A stretch of DNA of 51,986 bases from Pseudomonadota bacterium (lineage in GTDB: Bacteria > Pseudomonadota > Alphaproteobacteria > Acetobacterales > Acetobacteraceae): contig JAJZEV010000115.1 of assembly GCA_021805665.1 (NCBI GenBank), forward strand, positions 1 through 51,986, read 5' to 3'. The translations under genes and the position numbers were made by a program. Position 1 is the stretch's first letter. Each line of letters starts with the position of its first letter. This document shows positions 25,184 to 34,048 of the stretch, piece by piece. The notes under the pieces were generated by a model. The model was not told the DNA's origin. It worked only from the letters and a program-made list of their open reading frames with translations, and ran no database searches.

Positions 25184-25966
25184 TTATTTCCGCGACAGGA
25201 AATCGATCGCCAGTTTGGCGAGCGCATCGGGTTTTTCCATTTCAGCGAAATGTCCGCAGTCCGGAACGACCGTCATGGCCGCACCCGGCAGCGCCCTGGC
25301 ATAGGCTCGGCCTGCGCTCAGCGGAACGATCCGGTCGTCGTCGCCCCACACGATCAGCGCCGGCGCGCGCACGCCGCCCAGCAGGTGTGGCAAGGTCTGC
25401 GAATACATATAGGGTTTCCAGGCGGTGCGGAAACTCATTTCGCGGGCGATATCCCAGGCTTCCAGTTGATCCGTGCTGACGCCGCCGTAAATCCGTGCGA
25501 ACGCCGCCTCGTCATGGAAGCCGGACTTGGGGTAGTCGATGTACGACACGATGGCCTGATCGGCGATATATTCGCCCTCGTCCGGTTTGATGCCGGCCGC
25601 GCCGACCAGCACCAGCGCGGTATAATCGCGCGGTGCCAGACTGGCCATCTCCGCGGCGATCCATCCGCCGAACCCCAGCCCGATCAGCGACACGCCGGAC
25701 ACCTCCAGATCGGCCAGCAGCCAGGCATAGATCGCGGCGATGTCGCGCGGGGAGCGCAGCCACTGCGGCCGTTGCGACTTGCCCCAGCCCGGGTGGTGCG
25801 GGATCAGTACGTCGAATTTCTCCGCCAGGGCATCGTAGAAGGGTAAACGATCCACCGACCCGATATCGTGATGCAGGACCAGAACGGCCGGTCCCGATCC
25901 TCCGCGGGTAAGATGCAGTTCGACGCCGGCGATCTGCTTGACCGTATCCGTCCAGACGATGCTCAT
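25184..25966 (-). CDS. Alpha/beta hydrolase-fold protein lacking the nucleophilic serine
   Basis: A 260-residue alpha/beta hydrolase-fold protein, first in a unit with the LLM and VOC genes. The fold motifs are present: LVLHHDIGS (29-37), HHPGWGKS, and WGDDDRIVP and CGHFAEME for the acid and histidine near the C-terminus. The nucleophile elbow, however, reads GLGFGG (96-101), so Gly98 occupies the position of the catalytic Ser in G-x-S-x-G. Standard serine-hydrolase chemistry is therefore not expected. It may use another mechanism, such as C-C hydrolysis or decarboxylation through the His-Asp pair, or only bind substrate. An AT-rich promoter and an inverted repeat lie just upstream. Confidence 0.85.
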   Translation of the reverse strand: MSIVWTDTVKQIAGVELHLTRGGSGPAVLVLHHDIGSVDRLPFYDALAEKFDVLIPHHPGWGKSQRPQWLRSPRDIAAIYAWLLADLEVSGVSLIGLGFGGWIAAEMASLAPRDYTALVLVGAAGIKPDEGEYIADQAIVSYIDYPKSGFHDEAAFARIYGGVSTDQLEAWDIAREMSFRTAWKPYMYSQTLPHLLGGVRAPALIVWGDDDRIVPLSAGRAYARALPGAAMTVVPDCGHFAEMEKPDALAKLAIDFLSRK

Positions 25967-25996
25967 TCCTGGCTTCCCTGTATTTATTTATCCTGA

Positions 25997-26014
25997 CGCT
26001 ACCCACAAGTAGCG
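25997..26014. promoter_or_regulatory. Candidate operator overlapping the hydrolase-LLM-VOC promoter
   Basis: CGCTAC (25997-26002) and GTAGCG (26009-26014) are perfect inverted arms around CCACAA. Read on the minus strand, TTGTGG inside the repeat could act as a -35 element with the following AT-rich GATAAATAAATA as -10. The repeat would then cover the promoter of the 25966-23303 operon. The cognate regulator is not nearby. Confidence 0.4.
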
Positions 26015-26125
26015 CCGCTTGTCCACTTCGCGCCCCGGCGAAAGCCCCCCCTTGCCGCCGTTCGGCCGGGGTTTTCGCCGTCCCGGACGTATGCAATGAA
26101 CATGGTTCAACTCCAGCAACAGCGG

Positions 26126-26142
26126 TCGATCCGCCGGATCGA
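26126..26142 (+). repeat. 7-3-7 inverted repeat abutting a ribosome-binding site
   Basis: TCGATCC (26126-26132), loop GCC, and GGATCGA (26136-26142) lie directly before the GAGGAGG ribosome-binding site of the gene at 26156. The hairpin does not include the Shine-Dalgarno bases, so it more likely stabilises the mRNA 5' end or serves as an operator than blocks translation. Confidence 0.4.
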
Positions 26143-26155
26143 GAGGAGGACAGTC

Positions 26156-26476
26156 ATGGAACCGCCGGAGATCGAGGAATTGATTGCGACCGCCGCGTGG
26201 CGGATGCGCAAGGTGGATGCCGATCCGGCCGACACCGCGAGTTCGGCCGCGGCGGTGTTGCTGGAACACCTGGCGGACGATCTTCGGCGCAATGATTATT
26301 CCGCCGCCCGGGCGGAGTTGCGCGCCATCGCCAACTGGCTGGCGGAATCGGATGTCATTTCGGATTATGCGGTGCTCGCGATGGAATACCGCGCCCGCAT
26401 CGGCGCGGGCGAACATCCGCGTGACGGGGCGGATTATCTGGCGGGTTTACTGGCCATCGCCCGATCCCTGGTGTAA
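26156..26476 (+). CDS. Hypothetical protein, 106 aa, mainly helical
   Basis: ATG 26156 is preceded by a strong GAGGAGG at 7-nt spacing; the open frame extends upstream to 26096 without a ribosome site. The product is acidic and rich in Ala, Glu, Asp and Arg, with no signal peptide or membrane helix. It appears fully alpha-helical: EIEELIATAAWRMRKV, then AAVLLEHLADDLRR, ARAELRAIANWLAESD, and YAVLAMEYRARI. No family is recognised. Helical repeats of this kind often mediate protein-protein contacts, but that is inference. It lies 80 bp before uppP with the same orientation. Confidence 0.75.
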   Translation: MEPPEIEELIATAAWRMRKVDADPADTASSAAAVLLEHLADDLRRNDYSAARAELRAIANWLAESDVISDYAVLAMEYRARIGAGEHPRDGADYLAGLLAIARSLV

Positions 26477-26556
26477 CCACCCGCGTCGCGCGGCCATGGC
26501 GGTGCGGTCTGTGCCCCAATCATCTAACTTACGCATCGAATCGGCCGGAGCCTCCT

Positions 26557-27396
26557 ATGGACACTATCCAAGCCCTCGTGATCGCGATCCTTCAGGGGGC
26601 GACCGAGTTGTTTCCAGTCAGCAGCCTTGGGCACGCGGTCGTACTGCCGGCTTTGCTGCATTGGGGACTCGACCAGCACTCGCCGGAGTTCCTGCCGTTT
26701 CTGGTGATGCTGCATCTTGGGACCGCGACGGCGTTGCTGGCATACTTCTGGCAAGACTGGTGGGCAATCCTGACCGGGCTGCTGGGGATCGGCGGGGTGC
26801 ATCAGGTCAAGGAAAGCCGGCGCGTCTTCGCCCTGGTGGTGATCGCCACGGTCCCGGCGGTGATCCTGGGCTTTCTGCTGGAGAAATTCGTCCGCGGCCT
26901 GTTCGGTTCGCCGGCCGTCGCGGCCGGATTCCTGATCGTGAACGGGCTGTTGCTGTTATTCGGGGAGAGACTGCGCGGAGGCGGCAATGCGCAACGGCAT
27001 TTGTCCACGCTGACCAGGATGGATGCGTTCAGCATCGGCTGCTGGCAATGCACCGCGTTGATCCCGGGTATCTCCCGTTCGGGGGCGACCATCGTCGGTG
27101 GCCTGCTGCGCGGCATCAACCATGAGGGAGCGGCGCATTTCTCGTTCCTGATCGCCACCCCGATCATTCTGGGCGCAACGGTTCTGGAGGTGCCTAAGCT
27201 GCTCCGCGAACATGTGCCGGCCGGCGTCGCGGGAATGTCGTTGCTGGCGGCCGTGGTAGCCGGGTTTACCGCCTTGCTGAGCACTTGGTTTCTGATGCGT
27301 TATTTCCGCAACCATGACAGTTGGGCGTTAAATCCGTTTGCCTACTACTGTGTAGCGGCGGGAGCGGTTAGCCTGGGCGTATTGTTGTTCATTTAA
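26557..27396 (+). CDS. uppP: Undecaprenyl-diphosphate phosphatase (BacA/UppP family)
   Basis: Inner-membrane enzyme that converts undecaprenyl diphosphate to the monophosphate carrier for peptidoglycan and other envelope polymers, 279 residues. It has about seven or eight hydrophobic helices. The two catalytic motifs are present: QGATELFPVSSLGH (13-26), with Glu17 and His26, and PGISRSGATI near 173, with the conserved Arg. Gln13 stands where E. coli has its first motif glutamate; Gln at this position is seen in other members. A cytochrome b561 gene starts 13 nt downstream with its own GGGAGG, so the two are cotranscribed. Confidence 0.92.
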   Translation: MDTIQALVIAILQGATELFPVSSLGHAVVLPALLHWGLDQHSPEFLPFLVMLHLGTATALLAYFWQDWWAILTGLLGIGGVHQVKESRRVFALVVIATVPAVILGFLLEKFVRGLFGSPAVAAGFLIVNGLLLLFGERLRGGGNAQRHLSTLTRMDAFSIGCWQCTALIPGISRSGATIVGGLLRGINHEGAAHFSFLIATPIILGATVLEVPKLLREHVPAGVAGMSLLAAVVAGFTALLSTWFLMRYFRNHDSWALNPFAYYCVAAGAVSLGVLLFI

Positions 27397-27409
27397 CGGG
27401 AGGCTGCCT

Positions 27410-27946
27410 ATGCCCAACGACAGGTTTAACGGATTCGCGAAACTGCTGCATTGGCTGGTGGTCGTATTGCTGGTGGCGCAGTTCGCGATCGCCTGGACGA
27501 TGCCGGATATCCATCGCGATACCAAACCGGTCGATCTGATCGCCTGGCATCTGTCGGTCGGCATGACGATCCTGCTGGTCATGGTGGTCCGGTTGGGATG
27601 GCGTACGGTTTCCACTGTGCCGCCGACGCCCGCCGGACTGGCCGTGCCGCTGGCGATCCTGTCCCGGGTCACGCAGTTTTTGCTCTACGCCCTGCTGTTC
27701 GCCCTGCCGGTCCTGGGCTGGATCAATGCCAACGCGCGCGGCTGGACCGTCAGTCTGTTCGGCGGCATCCCGATGCCAGCCCTGGTCGCATCCGGTTCCG
27801 GCTGGGGGCACGATATGGGCGACGTGCATCAGGTGGTGGCGTGGGTTCTGCTAGGCGCCGCCGGCCTGCATGTCACGGGCGCTCTTTTTCACCAGTTCGT
27901 TCTCAAGGACTCCACGCTGCGCCGCATGCTGCCCGGCCGCGGCTGA
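27410..27946 (+). CDS. Cytochrome b561 family protein
   Basis: Four-helix di-haem b membrane protein, 178 residues, homologous to E. coli CybB (a superoxide:ubiquinone oxidoreductase). Helices lie at about 10-30, 45-66, 82-104 and 138-160. Candidate haem ligands are His14, His47, His140 and His154, each inside a helix and placed as expected for two haems. GGGAGG precedes ATG 27410, 13 nt after uppP. Its partner is unknown; it may pass electrons between a periplasmic donor and the quinone pool. Distinct from the second b-type cytochrome at 35484-36131. Confidence 0.88.
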   Translation: MPNDRFNGFAKLLHWLVVVLLVAQFAIAWTMPDIHRDTKPVDLIAWHLSVGMTILLVMVVRLGWRTVSTVPPTPAGLAVPLAILSRVTQFLLYALLFALPVLGWINANARGWTVSLFGGIPMPALVASGSGWGHDMGDVHQVVAWVLLGAAGLHVTGALFHQFVLKDSTLRRMLPGRG

Positions 27947-28028
27947 TATCTGCCCCTCCACGTGGCGGTTCGGTTTTGCGCGATCGCCGATTGCGCACCG
28001 CCCGGGGGGGCGCTAGATTGCCCAAATC

Positions 28029-29105
28029 ATGGGCAACTGTAGTTCAAGCATCACACCTCCTGCCCTCGGATCAATCGATCTGGGGGGGGGCGTTAAAATT
28101 GACACGCCGGTCATCCTCGCGCCCATGTCGGGCGTCACCGACCTGCCGTTCCGGCGCACCGCCAAGCAACTCGGGGCGGGCATGGTCGTCTCGGAGATGA
28201 TCGCCTCCTGGGCGATGATCCGGGAGAACCAGAAAACCCTCGGCATGGCGGAAATCGACGATTGCGGCGGGGTTTCGGCGGTTCAGCTCGCCGGCTGCGA
28301 CCCGGCGGCCATGGCCGGCGCGGCCAGGGTCGCGGTCGATAAAGGCGCCCACCTGATCGACATCAACTTCGGCTGTCCGGTGAAGAAAGTAGCCGTCGGA
28401 CAGGCGGCGGGATCGGCGTTGATGCGCGATGAGGTCGCCGCCGCCGCTATCCTGGAAGCAACCGTCAAAGCGGTAAACGTGCCGGTGACGCTGAAAATGC
28501 GAATGGGCTGGGATCACGCCAGCCTGAACGCCCCGAATCTGGCGCGCATCGCCGCCGAATCGGGGATTCGCATGATCACCGTCCATGGCCGCACCCGCCA
28601 GATGTTCTACACCGGCACCGCCGACTGGGCCTTCGTCCGCAAGGTCAAGGATGCCGTCGCGCTTCCCGTGATCGTCAATGGCGATATCCTGACCGAGGAA
28701 GATGCCGCGGAGGCCTTGGCGCAATCCGGCGCCGACGGGGTCATGATCGGGCGCGGCTGCTATGGTCGCCCGTGGTTCCTGGCACAGGCCGCACATTACC
28801 TGCGAACCGGCGCCAAGCTGCCCGAACCTGCTTTGGCCGACCAAAAGGCAATTCTGTTAGGGCATTACACAGCCATGTTGACCCAGTTCGGCACCGGCCC
28901 GGGAGTTCGCCTCGCGCGCAAGCATGTGTCGTGGTATTCGCGCGGACTGCCCGGGTCCGCCGAGTTTCGTGCCACGATGAACCGGCTGGCGGAGGCCGAT
29001 CAGGTGCTGACGCTGATCGACCGCTTCTACGATCCGCTGATCGAACGCGGCGTGACCCGCGACGCCCCCGAACGCGGCGACACCCTGACGGCTGAAGCCG
29101 CATGA
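28029..29105 (+). CDS. dusB: tRNA-dihydrouridine synthase DusB (NifR3 family)
   Basis: FMN-dependent reduction of uridines in the tRNA D-loop, 358 residues. Key motifs are [16 protein letters not shown] (28-43), the substrate-activating Cys116 in [15 protein letters not shown], and the FMN phosphate-binding NGDI plus [10 protein letters not shown]. The N-terminus before the barrel is about 20 residues longer than usual. It contains a run of nine G (28082-28090) coding for three glycines. dusB heads the ntr operon in many alphaproteobacteria, where it was called nifR3; ntrB overlaps its stop by 4 nt here. The usual upstream ispDF is replaced by cytochrome b561. Confidence 0.95.
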   Translation: MGNCSSSITPPALGSIDLGGGVKIDTPVILAPMSGVTDLPFRRTAKQLGAGMVVSEMIASWAMIRENQKTLGMAEIDDCGGVSAVQLAGCDPAAMAGAARVAVDKGAHLIDINFGCPVKKVAVGQAAGSALMRDEVAAAAILEATVKAVNVPVTLKMRMGWDHASLNAPNLARIAAESGIRMITVHGRTRQMFYTGTADWAFVRKVKDAVALPVIVNGDILTEEDAAEALAQSGADGVMIGRGCYGRPWFLAQAAHYLRTGAKLPEPALADQKAILLGHYTAMLTQFGTGPGVRLARKHVSWYSRGLPGSAEFRATMNRLAEADQVLTLIDRFYDPLIERGVTRDAPERGDTLTAEAA

Positions 29106-30238
29106 GCGCGGTCGTCGCGCGTGCGACCCGCCTGCTGGGCGGTAAAGGCAGCCGCCTGGTCGATCCCGGCACCATCCTCGGCGCCCTGCCGGTACCCGTG
29201 GTGCTACTGGATCACGACAACCGCTTCCGCCACGTCAATCATGCCGCCGAACAGTTTCTGGGTATCTCCGCGGCGGGATTGGCGCAGCTTCGCCTGCAAG
29301 ACCTGCTGCCGCCCGACAATCCGCTGTTCATGCTGATCGAACAGGTCCGCGGCACAGAGGCAACCATCTCCGACCACGACCTGAATCTGGAAAGCCCCCG
29401 GCTGCACAAGCGCGGCATCACCGTCCAGGGCTCGCCGTTGCCGGAGGAGCCGGGGTCCGTGCTTCTGGTGATGCAGGATGCCTCTGCCGCCCGGGCGCTG
29501 GACCGGCAACTGGCGTTTCGCGGCGCGGCGCGCAGCGTCACCGGCATGGCCGCGATCCTGGCCCATGAAGTGAAAAACCCGCTGTCCGGCATTCGCGGTG
29601 CCGCACAGCTTCTGGAAAGCAGTGTCGGCCCGGCGGACCGCGAACTGGCGGAACTGATCCGCGACGAAGCCGATCGCATCCGCGACCTGGTGGATCGCAT
29701 GGAAGCGTTCGGGGAAAAGCCGATCGCCCGCACCGCGGTCAATATCCATCGGGTGCTGGAGCATGTCCGCAAGCTGGCGCAAACCGGTTTCGCCGCGCAC
29801 ATCAAGTTCCAGGAACTGTACGACCCCTCGCTGCCGCCGGTTTGGGCCAATCGGGACCAACTGATCCAGGTGGTGCTGAATCTGGTGAAGAACGCCGCCG
29901 AAGCCGTGACTCAGGAAGGCATCCACCATCCGGAAATCATCCTGACCACCGGCTTTCAGCACGGCATGCGCGTCGCCATCCCCGGCAGCAGCGAACGCCT
30001 GGACCTGCCGCTGTTCGTAGTGGTGCGCGACAACGGTCACGGCATCTCGGAAGATATCCGCCCGCATCTGTTCGAACCCTTCGTTACCTCCAAACCCACC
30101 GGCAGCGGGCTTGGCCTGTCCCTCGTCGCCAAGATCGTCGGCGACCACGGCGGCTTGATCGAGGTCGATAGCCGCCCGGGCCGCACCGAATTTCGACTGC
30201 ACTTGCCGGTCGTCACAGAGAAAGACGCCGACCAATGA
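29102..30238 (+). CDS. ntrB: Nitrogen regulation sensor histidine kinase NtrB
   Basis: Cytoplasmic kinase/phosphatase that controls NtrC in response to nitrogen status through PII, 378 residues. The PAS domain (about 22-130) includes [17 protein letters not shown]. The HisKA box [20 protein letters not shown] carries phospho-acceptor His155. The ATPase domain has LVKNAAEA (N-box) and the [14 protein letters not shown]-box. No membrane helix is present, as expected. It overlaps dusB (ATGA at 29102) and ntrC (ATGA at 30235), giving strict translational coupling of sensor and regulator. Confidence 0.95.
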   Translation: MSAVVARATRLLGGKGSRLVDPGTILGALPVPVVLLDHDNRFRHVNHAAEQFLGISAAGLAQLRLQDLLPPDNPLFMLIEQVRGTEATISDHDLNLESPRLHKRGITVQGSPLPEEPGSVLLVMQDASAARALDRQLAFRGAARSVTGMAAILAHEVKNPLSGIRGAAQLLESSVGPADRELAELIRDEADRIRDLVDRMEAFGEKPIARTAVNIHRVLEHVRKLAQTGFAAHIKFQELYDPSLPPVWANRDQLIQVVLNLVKNAAEAVTQEGIHHPEIILTTGFQHGMRVAIPGSSERLDLPLFVVVRDNGHGISEDIRPHLFEPFVTSKPTGSGLGLSLVAKIVGDHGGLIEVDSRPGRTEFRLHLPVVTEKDADQ

Positions 30239-31692
30239 CCCTGCCCACCGTTTTGATCGCGGACGACGACCGCTCCATCCGCACCGTCCTCACCCAGGCG
30301 CTCGGGCGCGCCGGCTACCAGGTGCGCAGCACCGGCAATGCCGCGACGCTGTGGCGCTGGGTGGAGGACGGGGAAGGCGACCTGGTCATCACCGACGTGG
30401 TGATGCCGGACGAAAACGGCCTGGACCTGATCCCGCGGATCAAGAAAATCCGCCCCGAACTGCGCTGCATCGTCATGAGCGCGCAATCCACCCTGATGAC
30501 CGCGGTGAAAGCCACCCAGCGCGGCGCATTCGAATACCTGCCCAAACCGTTCGACCTGCGCGAATTGCTCTCGGTGGTCGGGCGGGCGCTGGCCGCCCCG
30601 TCGGAACCCACGTTCAGCCCGGTCGAGCCGAAGGATACCGAGGAACGCCTGCCGCTGATCGGCCGCAGCCCGGCGATGCAGGAAATCTATCGCACCATCG
30701 CCCGGCTGACGACCGCCGACCTGACCGTGATGATCAACGGCGAATCCGGCACTGGTAAAGAACTCGTGGCCCGGGCGCTGCACGATTACGGGAAACGCCG
30801 GGCCGGCTCGTTCGTTGCCATCAACATGGCAGCGATCCCACGCGAACTGATCGAAAGCGAGTTGTTCGGGCATGAGCGCGGGGCCTTCACCGGCGCCACC
30901 AACCGTTCGCAGGGCCGGTTCGAGCAGGCAAACGGCGGAACGCTGTTCCTGGACGAAATCGGCGACATGCCCCCCGAAGCCCAGACCCGTCTGCTGCGCG
31001 TGCTCCAAGAGGGCGAGTTCACCAGCGTCGGCGGCCGTCAGCCGATCAAGGCCAACGTGCGGATCATCGCCGCCACCCACCGCGATCTGCGCTCCGCGAT
31101 CCGTCAGGGACAGTTCCGCGAGGATCTGTTTTACCGGCTGAACGTGGTGCCGATCCGCCTGCCGCCGCTACGCGAACGCGTCGAGGACATCGCCTTGCTC
31201 GCCCGTCACTTCCTGGAACGGGCAAGGGAGGACGGATTGCCGTCCAAAAGCCTGGATCAGAGCGCTGTGGACCGCCTGAAGCAGCACGGCTGGCCGGGCA
31301 ACGTGCGCGAGTTGGAAAACGTGATGCGCCGGCTGGCCGCCCTGTGCCCGGAGGAAGTCATCAGTGCCGGGATCATCGAAACCGAACTGGCCGATCCGCT
31401 GCCGGCCTCGGGCCCTGCCGCGTCGGAGTCGGCCGGCAACGGGCCGGAGACGCTGACCAGCGCCGTCGAACGCCATATTAGGGAATTTCTGGCTGCCCAT
31501 AACGACGGCATGGGTGTCACCGATGTCTATGACAAAATTATCGCCGAGGTGGAACGGCCGTTGATCCGCCTGACCCTGGCCGCCACCCGCGGCAACCAGA
31601 TCAAGGCCGCGTCCATGCTGGGGCTGAACCGCAACACATTGCGCAAGAAGATACGGGACCTGGAAATCCCGGTCGTGCGCGGTTTGATGTAA
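30235..31692 (+). CDS. ntrC: Nitrogen regulation response regulator NtrC, sigma-54 activator
   Basis: Enhancer-binding activator of nitrogen-scavenging genes, 485 residues. The receiver domain has the acidic pocket ADDD (9-12), phospho-acceptor Asp54 and Lys104. The AAA+ domain shows Walker A GESGTGKE (169-176), a complete GAFTGA loop (216-221) for sigma-54 contact, and Walker [11 protein letters not shown]. The C-terminal Fis-type helix-turn-helix reads [19 protein letters not shown]. All parts needed for phosphorylation-dependent sigma-54 activation are intact, in contrast to NtrX downstream. It is followed by ntrY after a short spacer containing a possible 36-codon frame. Confidence 0.96.
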   Translation: MTLPTVLIADDDRSIRTVLTQALGRAGYQVRSTGNAATLWRWVEDGEGDLVITDVVMPDENGLDLIPRIKKIRPELRCIVMSAQSTLMTAVKATQRGAFEYLPKPFDLRELLSVVGRALAAPSEPTFSPVEPKDTEERLPLIGRSPAMQEIYRTIARLTTADLTVMINGESGTGKELVARALHDYGKRRAGSFVAINMAAIPRELIESELFGHERGAFTGATNRSQGRFEQANGGTLFLDEIGDMPPEAQTRLLRVLQEGEFTSVGGRQPIKANVRIIAATHRDLRSAIRQGQFREDLFYRLNVVPIRLPPLRERVEDIALLARHFLERAREDGLPSKSLDQSAVDRLKQHGWPGNVRELENVMRRLAALCPEEVISAGIIETELADPLPASGPAASESAGNGPETLTSAVERHIREFLAAHNDGMGVTDVYDKIIAEVERPLIRLTLAATRGNQIKAASMLGLNRNTLRKKIRDLEIPVVRGLM

Positions 31693-31802
31693 TGACGGAA
31701 CCAGTCTGGCATCGCCGCGGCCGGCCGAACCGGCAGTGGGGACCGGGGCTGGATACGCCGATGACGCCGCGCGGGGCGCCGATGCCATGTCGGGCGGCGT
31801 GA
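31692..31802 (+). CDS. Possible 36-aa ORF linking ntrC and ntrY
   Basis: Its ATG overlaps the ntrC stop (TAATG at 31690-31694) and it ends 13 nt inside ntrY. Third positions are mostly G or C. The product starts [17 protein letters not shown] and is basic, Pro- and Arg-rich, with no family resemblance. A coupling role between ntrC and ntrY translation is possible. It could also be chance in a GC-rich spacer. Confidence 0.3.
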   Translation: MTEPVWHRRGRPNRQWGPGLDTPMTPRGAPMPCRAA

Positions 31803-34048
31803 ACCTCCCCGTTGAAAGCCCCGGCCGGAAGGCGGTGACGGTGGACGTCATCTCCGAACCCAGGTTGTCATTCGCCGGCAGGCTGGGCGACATCATGCTT
31901 GGCAAGGGCATGACCCTGGCCCTGACCGCGATGGCACTGATGGTCGGCCTGGCGACGTTCATCATCCTCGCTCGCGGCTCCCCCTTGGGGTGGCGGCCCG
32001 GCGTTGGCGTGGGCCTGGTGCTGGCCAACCTGTCCGTGCTGCTGCTGCTGGGGGCAATCCTCGCCGGCCGGCTGACGCGGGTGTGGGTAGAGCGTCGGCG
32101 CGGGTCCGCCGGATCGCGGCTGCATGTGCGCCTGGTGTTCCTGTTCAGCGGCGTCGCCGTGGCACCCACAATCGTCGTTGCCTGCTTCGCCGTAGCCTTC
32201 TTCCATTTCGGCATCCAATCCTGGTTCAATGACCCGGTGCGCGAGACCCTGGCCGAATCGTTGCAGGTATCGCGCGGATATCTGGAAGAACATCGAAACA
32301 ATATCCGCGCGGTGGCGCTGGAGATGGCAAACGATCTGGCGCGGGCAGGGCGTTTTCTGTCCGCCGATCCCACGGTCTTCGCCGAGGTGCTGGACACCCA
32401 GACCACGCTGCGCGGTCTGACCGAGGCTGTGATCTACGAGCCGACCACCGGTCAGGTGCTCGCCGCGGCCGGCATCTTCGTCGGTATGGGCGTGGAACCG
32501 CCGCCGCAATCGGCCACCGATCAGGCGATGAACGGCGATGTGGCGATCCTGAATGCCGGCGGTGGCACAAGGGTGCGTGCGGTGGTGCGGCTCGAATCCA
32601 CTCCGGCCCTGATGCTGATGATCGGCAGGCCGATCGACCCGACCATCCTGGGTTACATGCAGCGCACCGAGCAGGCGGTGTCGGAGTATCAGCGCCTCGA
32701 TCAGAACCGGTCGTGGCTGCAGGTCGCGTTTGCCTGGATTTTTGCCATCGTTGCCTTGCTGGTGCTGTTGGCGGCGGGGCTGATCGGTCTTATCATCGCC
32801 AATCAGATCGCCCGTCCGGTGGGCATGCTGATCAGCGCCGCCGAACGGGTGCGTAGCGGCGATTTGTCGGTGCGCGTGCGGGAAGCATCCACCGGCGACG
32901 AACTGGCGGGCCTGTCGCGCGCCTTCAACCGCATGACCGGACAACTTGGCGCCCAACGTGCCGAACTGATGGATGCCTACAGCCAAATCGATGAACGGCG
33001 GCGATTCACCGAAACCGTCCTGGCCGGCGTTTCAGCCGGGGTTATCGGGCTGGATGCGAAGGGCCGCATCGAATTGCCCAACCGCACGGCGGACGAACTG
33101 CTCGGTCTCGATCTTCTGGCCATGACCGGTCATCCACTCGCCGAGATCGTCCCCGAATTCGCAACCCTGTTCAACGAAGTCGCCGCATCGCCCGAAAAGG
33201 CCCGCACGGCGGAAATTCAGACCGGTCCGGCGAACCACCGGCGCATCCTGCTGGTGCGAATCGGGGCGGAACTCTCGGGTGGCCGCACCGACGGATTCGT
33301 GGTCACGTTCGACGATATCACCGAATTGCAATCGGCGCAGCGCAAGGCCGCCTGGGCTGACGTCGCCCGGCGCATCGCGCATGAAATCAAGAACCCGCTG
33401 ACCCCGATCCAGTTGTCGGCGGAACGCTTGAAACGCCGGTTCACCAAAGAGATCCAGTCGGACCCGGAGACGTTCTCCCAGTGTGCCGATACCATCATCC
33501 GCCACGTCGGCGATATTGGCAGAATGGTCGATGAATTCTCGGCTTTTGCCCGCATGCCGCAGCCAGTGATCAAGCCCGAAGACGTTGGCCGCATCGCCCG
33601 CGAGGCACTGGTTCTACAAAAAACCGCACGCCCCGGCATCGCGTGGCTGACAGATATCCCCGAGCGCGGGCCGGTGGCGCCCTGCGACCGGCGGATGATG
33701 CGTCAGGCACTGACAAACTTGTTGCAGAATGCCGCCGATGCCGTGGCCATGCGCGAAGGTGCTGGTCACATCGCACTGACGGTGCAAGACCTGCCTGGCG
33801 AAGTTCGCATCATGGTTGGCGATGACGGAGTCGGCCTGCCAAAAGAAGACCGCGCCCGCTTGACCGAACCATATGTAACGCACAAGCCGAAGGGAACCGG
33901 ATTGGGATTGGCGATCGTGAAAAAGATCATGGAAGACCATGGCGGCAGCCTGCTGCTCGGGGATCAGCCAAACGGGCCAGGCGCGATCGCCAGCCTGGTG
34001 CTGCCGCGGGTGATGGCCACCGCGCCGGAGATACTGCATGACGCATGA
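31787..34048 (+). CDS. ntrY: Membrane sensor histidine kinase NtrY
   Basis: Transmembrane partner of NtrX, implicated in nitrogen and redox/oxygen responses in alphaproteobacteria. ATG 31787 gives 753 residues; an in-frame GTG at 31736 would add 17. Three N-terminal helices precede a periplasmic region of about 150 residues. A fourth helix (WIFAIVALLVLLAAGLIGL) then leads into a HAMP domain, a PAS domain and the HisKA box ARRIAHEIKNPLTPIQL with His532. The ATPase domain has LLQNAADA and KGTGLGLAIVKKI. The domain order matches NtrY/PleC-like kinases of Azorhizobium and Brucella. It overlaps ntrX by 11 nt. Confidence 0.93.
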   Translation: MSGGVNLPVESPGRKAVTVDVISEPRLSFAGRLGDIMLGKGMTLALTAMALMVGLATFIILARGSPLGWRPGVGVGLVLANLSVLLLLGAILAGRLTRVWVERRRGSAGSRLHVRLVFLFSGVAVAPTIVVACFAVAFFHFGIQSWFNDPVRETLAESLQVSRGYLEEHRNNIRAVALEMANDLARAGRFLSADPTVFAEVLDTQTTLRGLTEAVIYEPTTGQVLAAAGIFVGMGVEPPPQSATDQAMNGDVAILNAGGGTRVRAVVRLESTPALMLMIGRPIDPTILGYMQRTEQAVSEYQRLDQNRSWLQVAFAWIFAIVALLVLLAAGLIGLIIANQIARPVGMLISAAERVRSGDLSVRVREASTGDELAGLSRAFNRMTGQLGAQRAELMDAYSQIDERRRFTETVLAGVSAGVIGLDAKGRIELPNRTADELLGLDLLAMTGHPLAEIVPEFATLFNEVAASPEKARTAEIQTGPANHRRILLVRIGAELSGGRTDGFVVTFDDITELQSAQRKAAWADVARRIAHEIKNPLTPIQLSAERLKRRFTKEIQSDPETFSQCADTIIRHVGDIGRMVDEFSAFARMPQPVIKPEDVGRIAREALVLQKTARPGIAWLTDIPERGPVAPCDRRMMRQALTNLLQNAADAVAMREGAGHIALTVQDLPGEVRIMVGDDGVGLPKEDRARLTEPYVTHKPKGTGLGLAIVKKIMEDHGGSLLLGDQPNGPGAIASLVLPRVMATAPEILHDA

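Noticed and set aside
27947-28028. Sigma-54 promoter before dusB-ntrBCYX
   Set aside because: GG...GC pairs around TTTTGCGC have spacings of 9 or 12, not 10; no reliable site.
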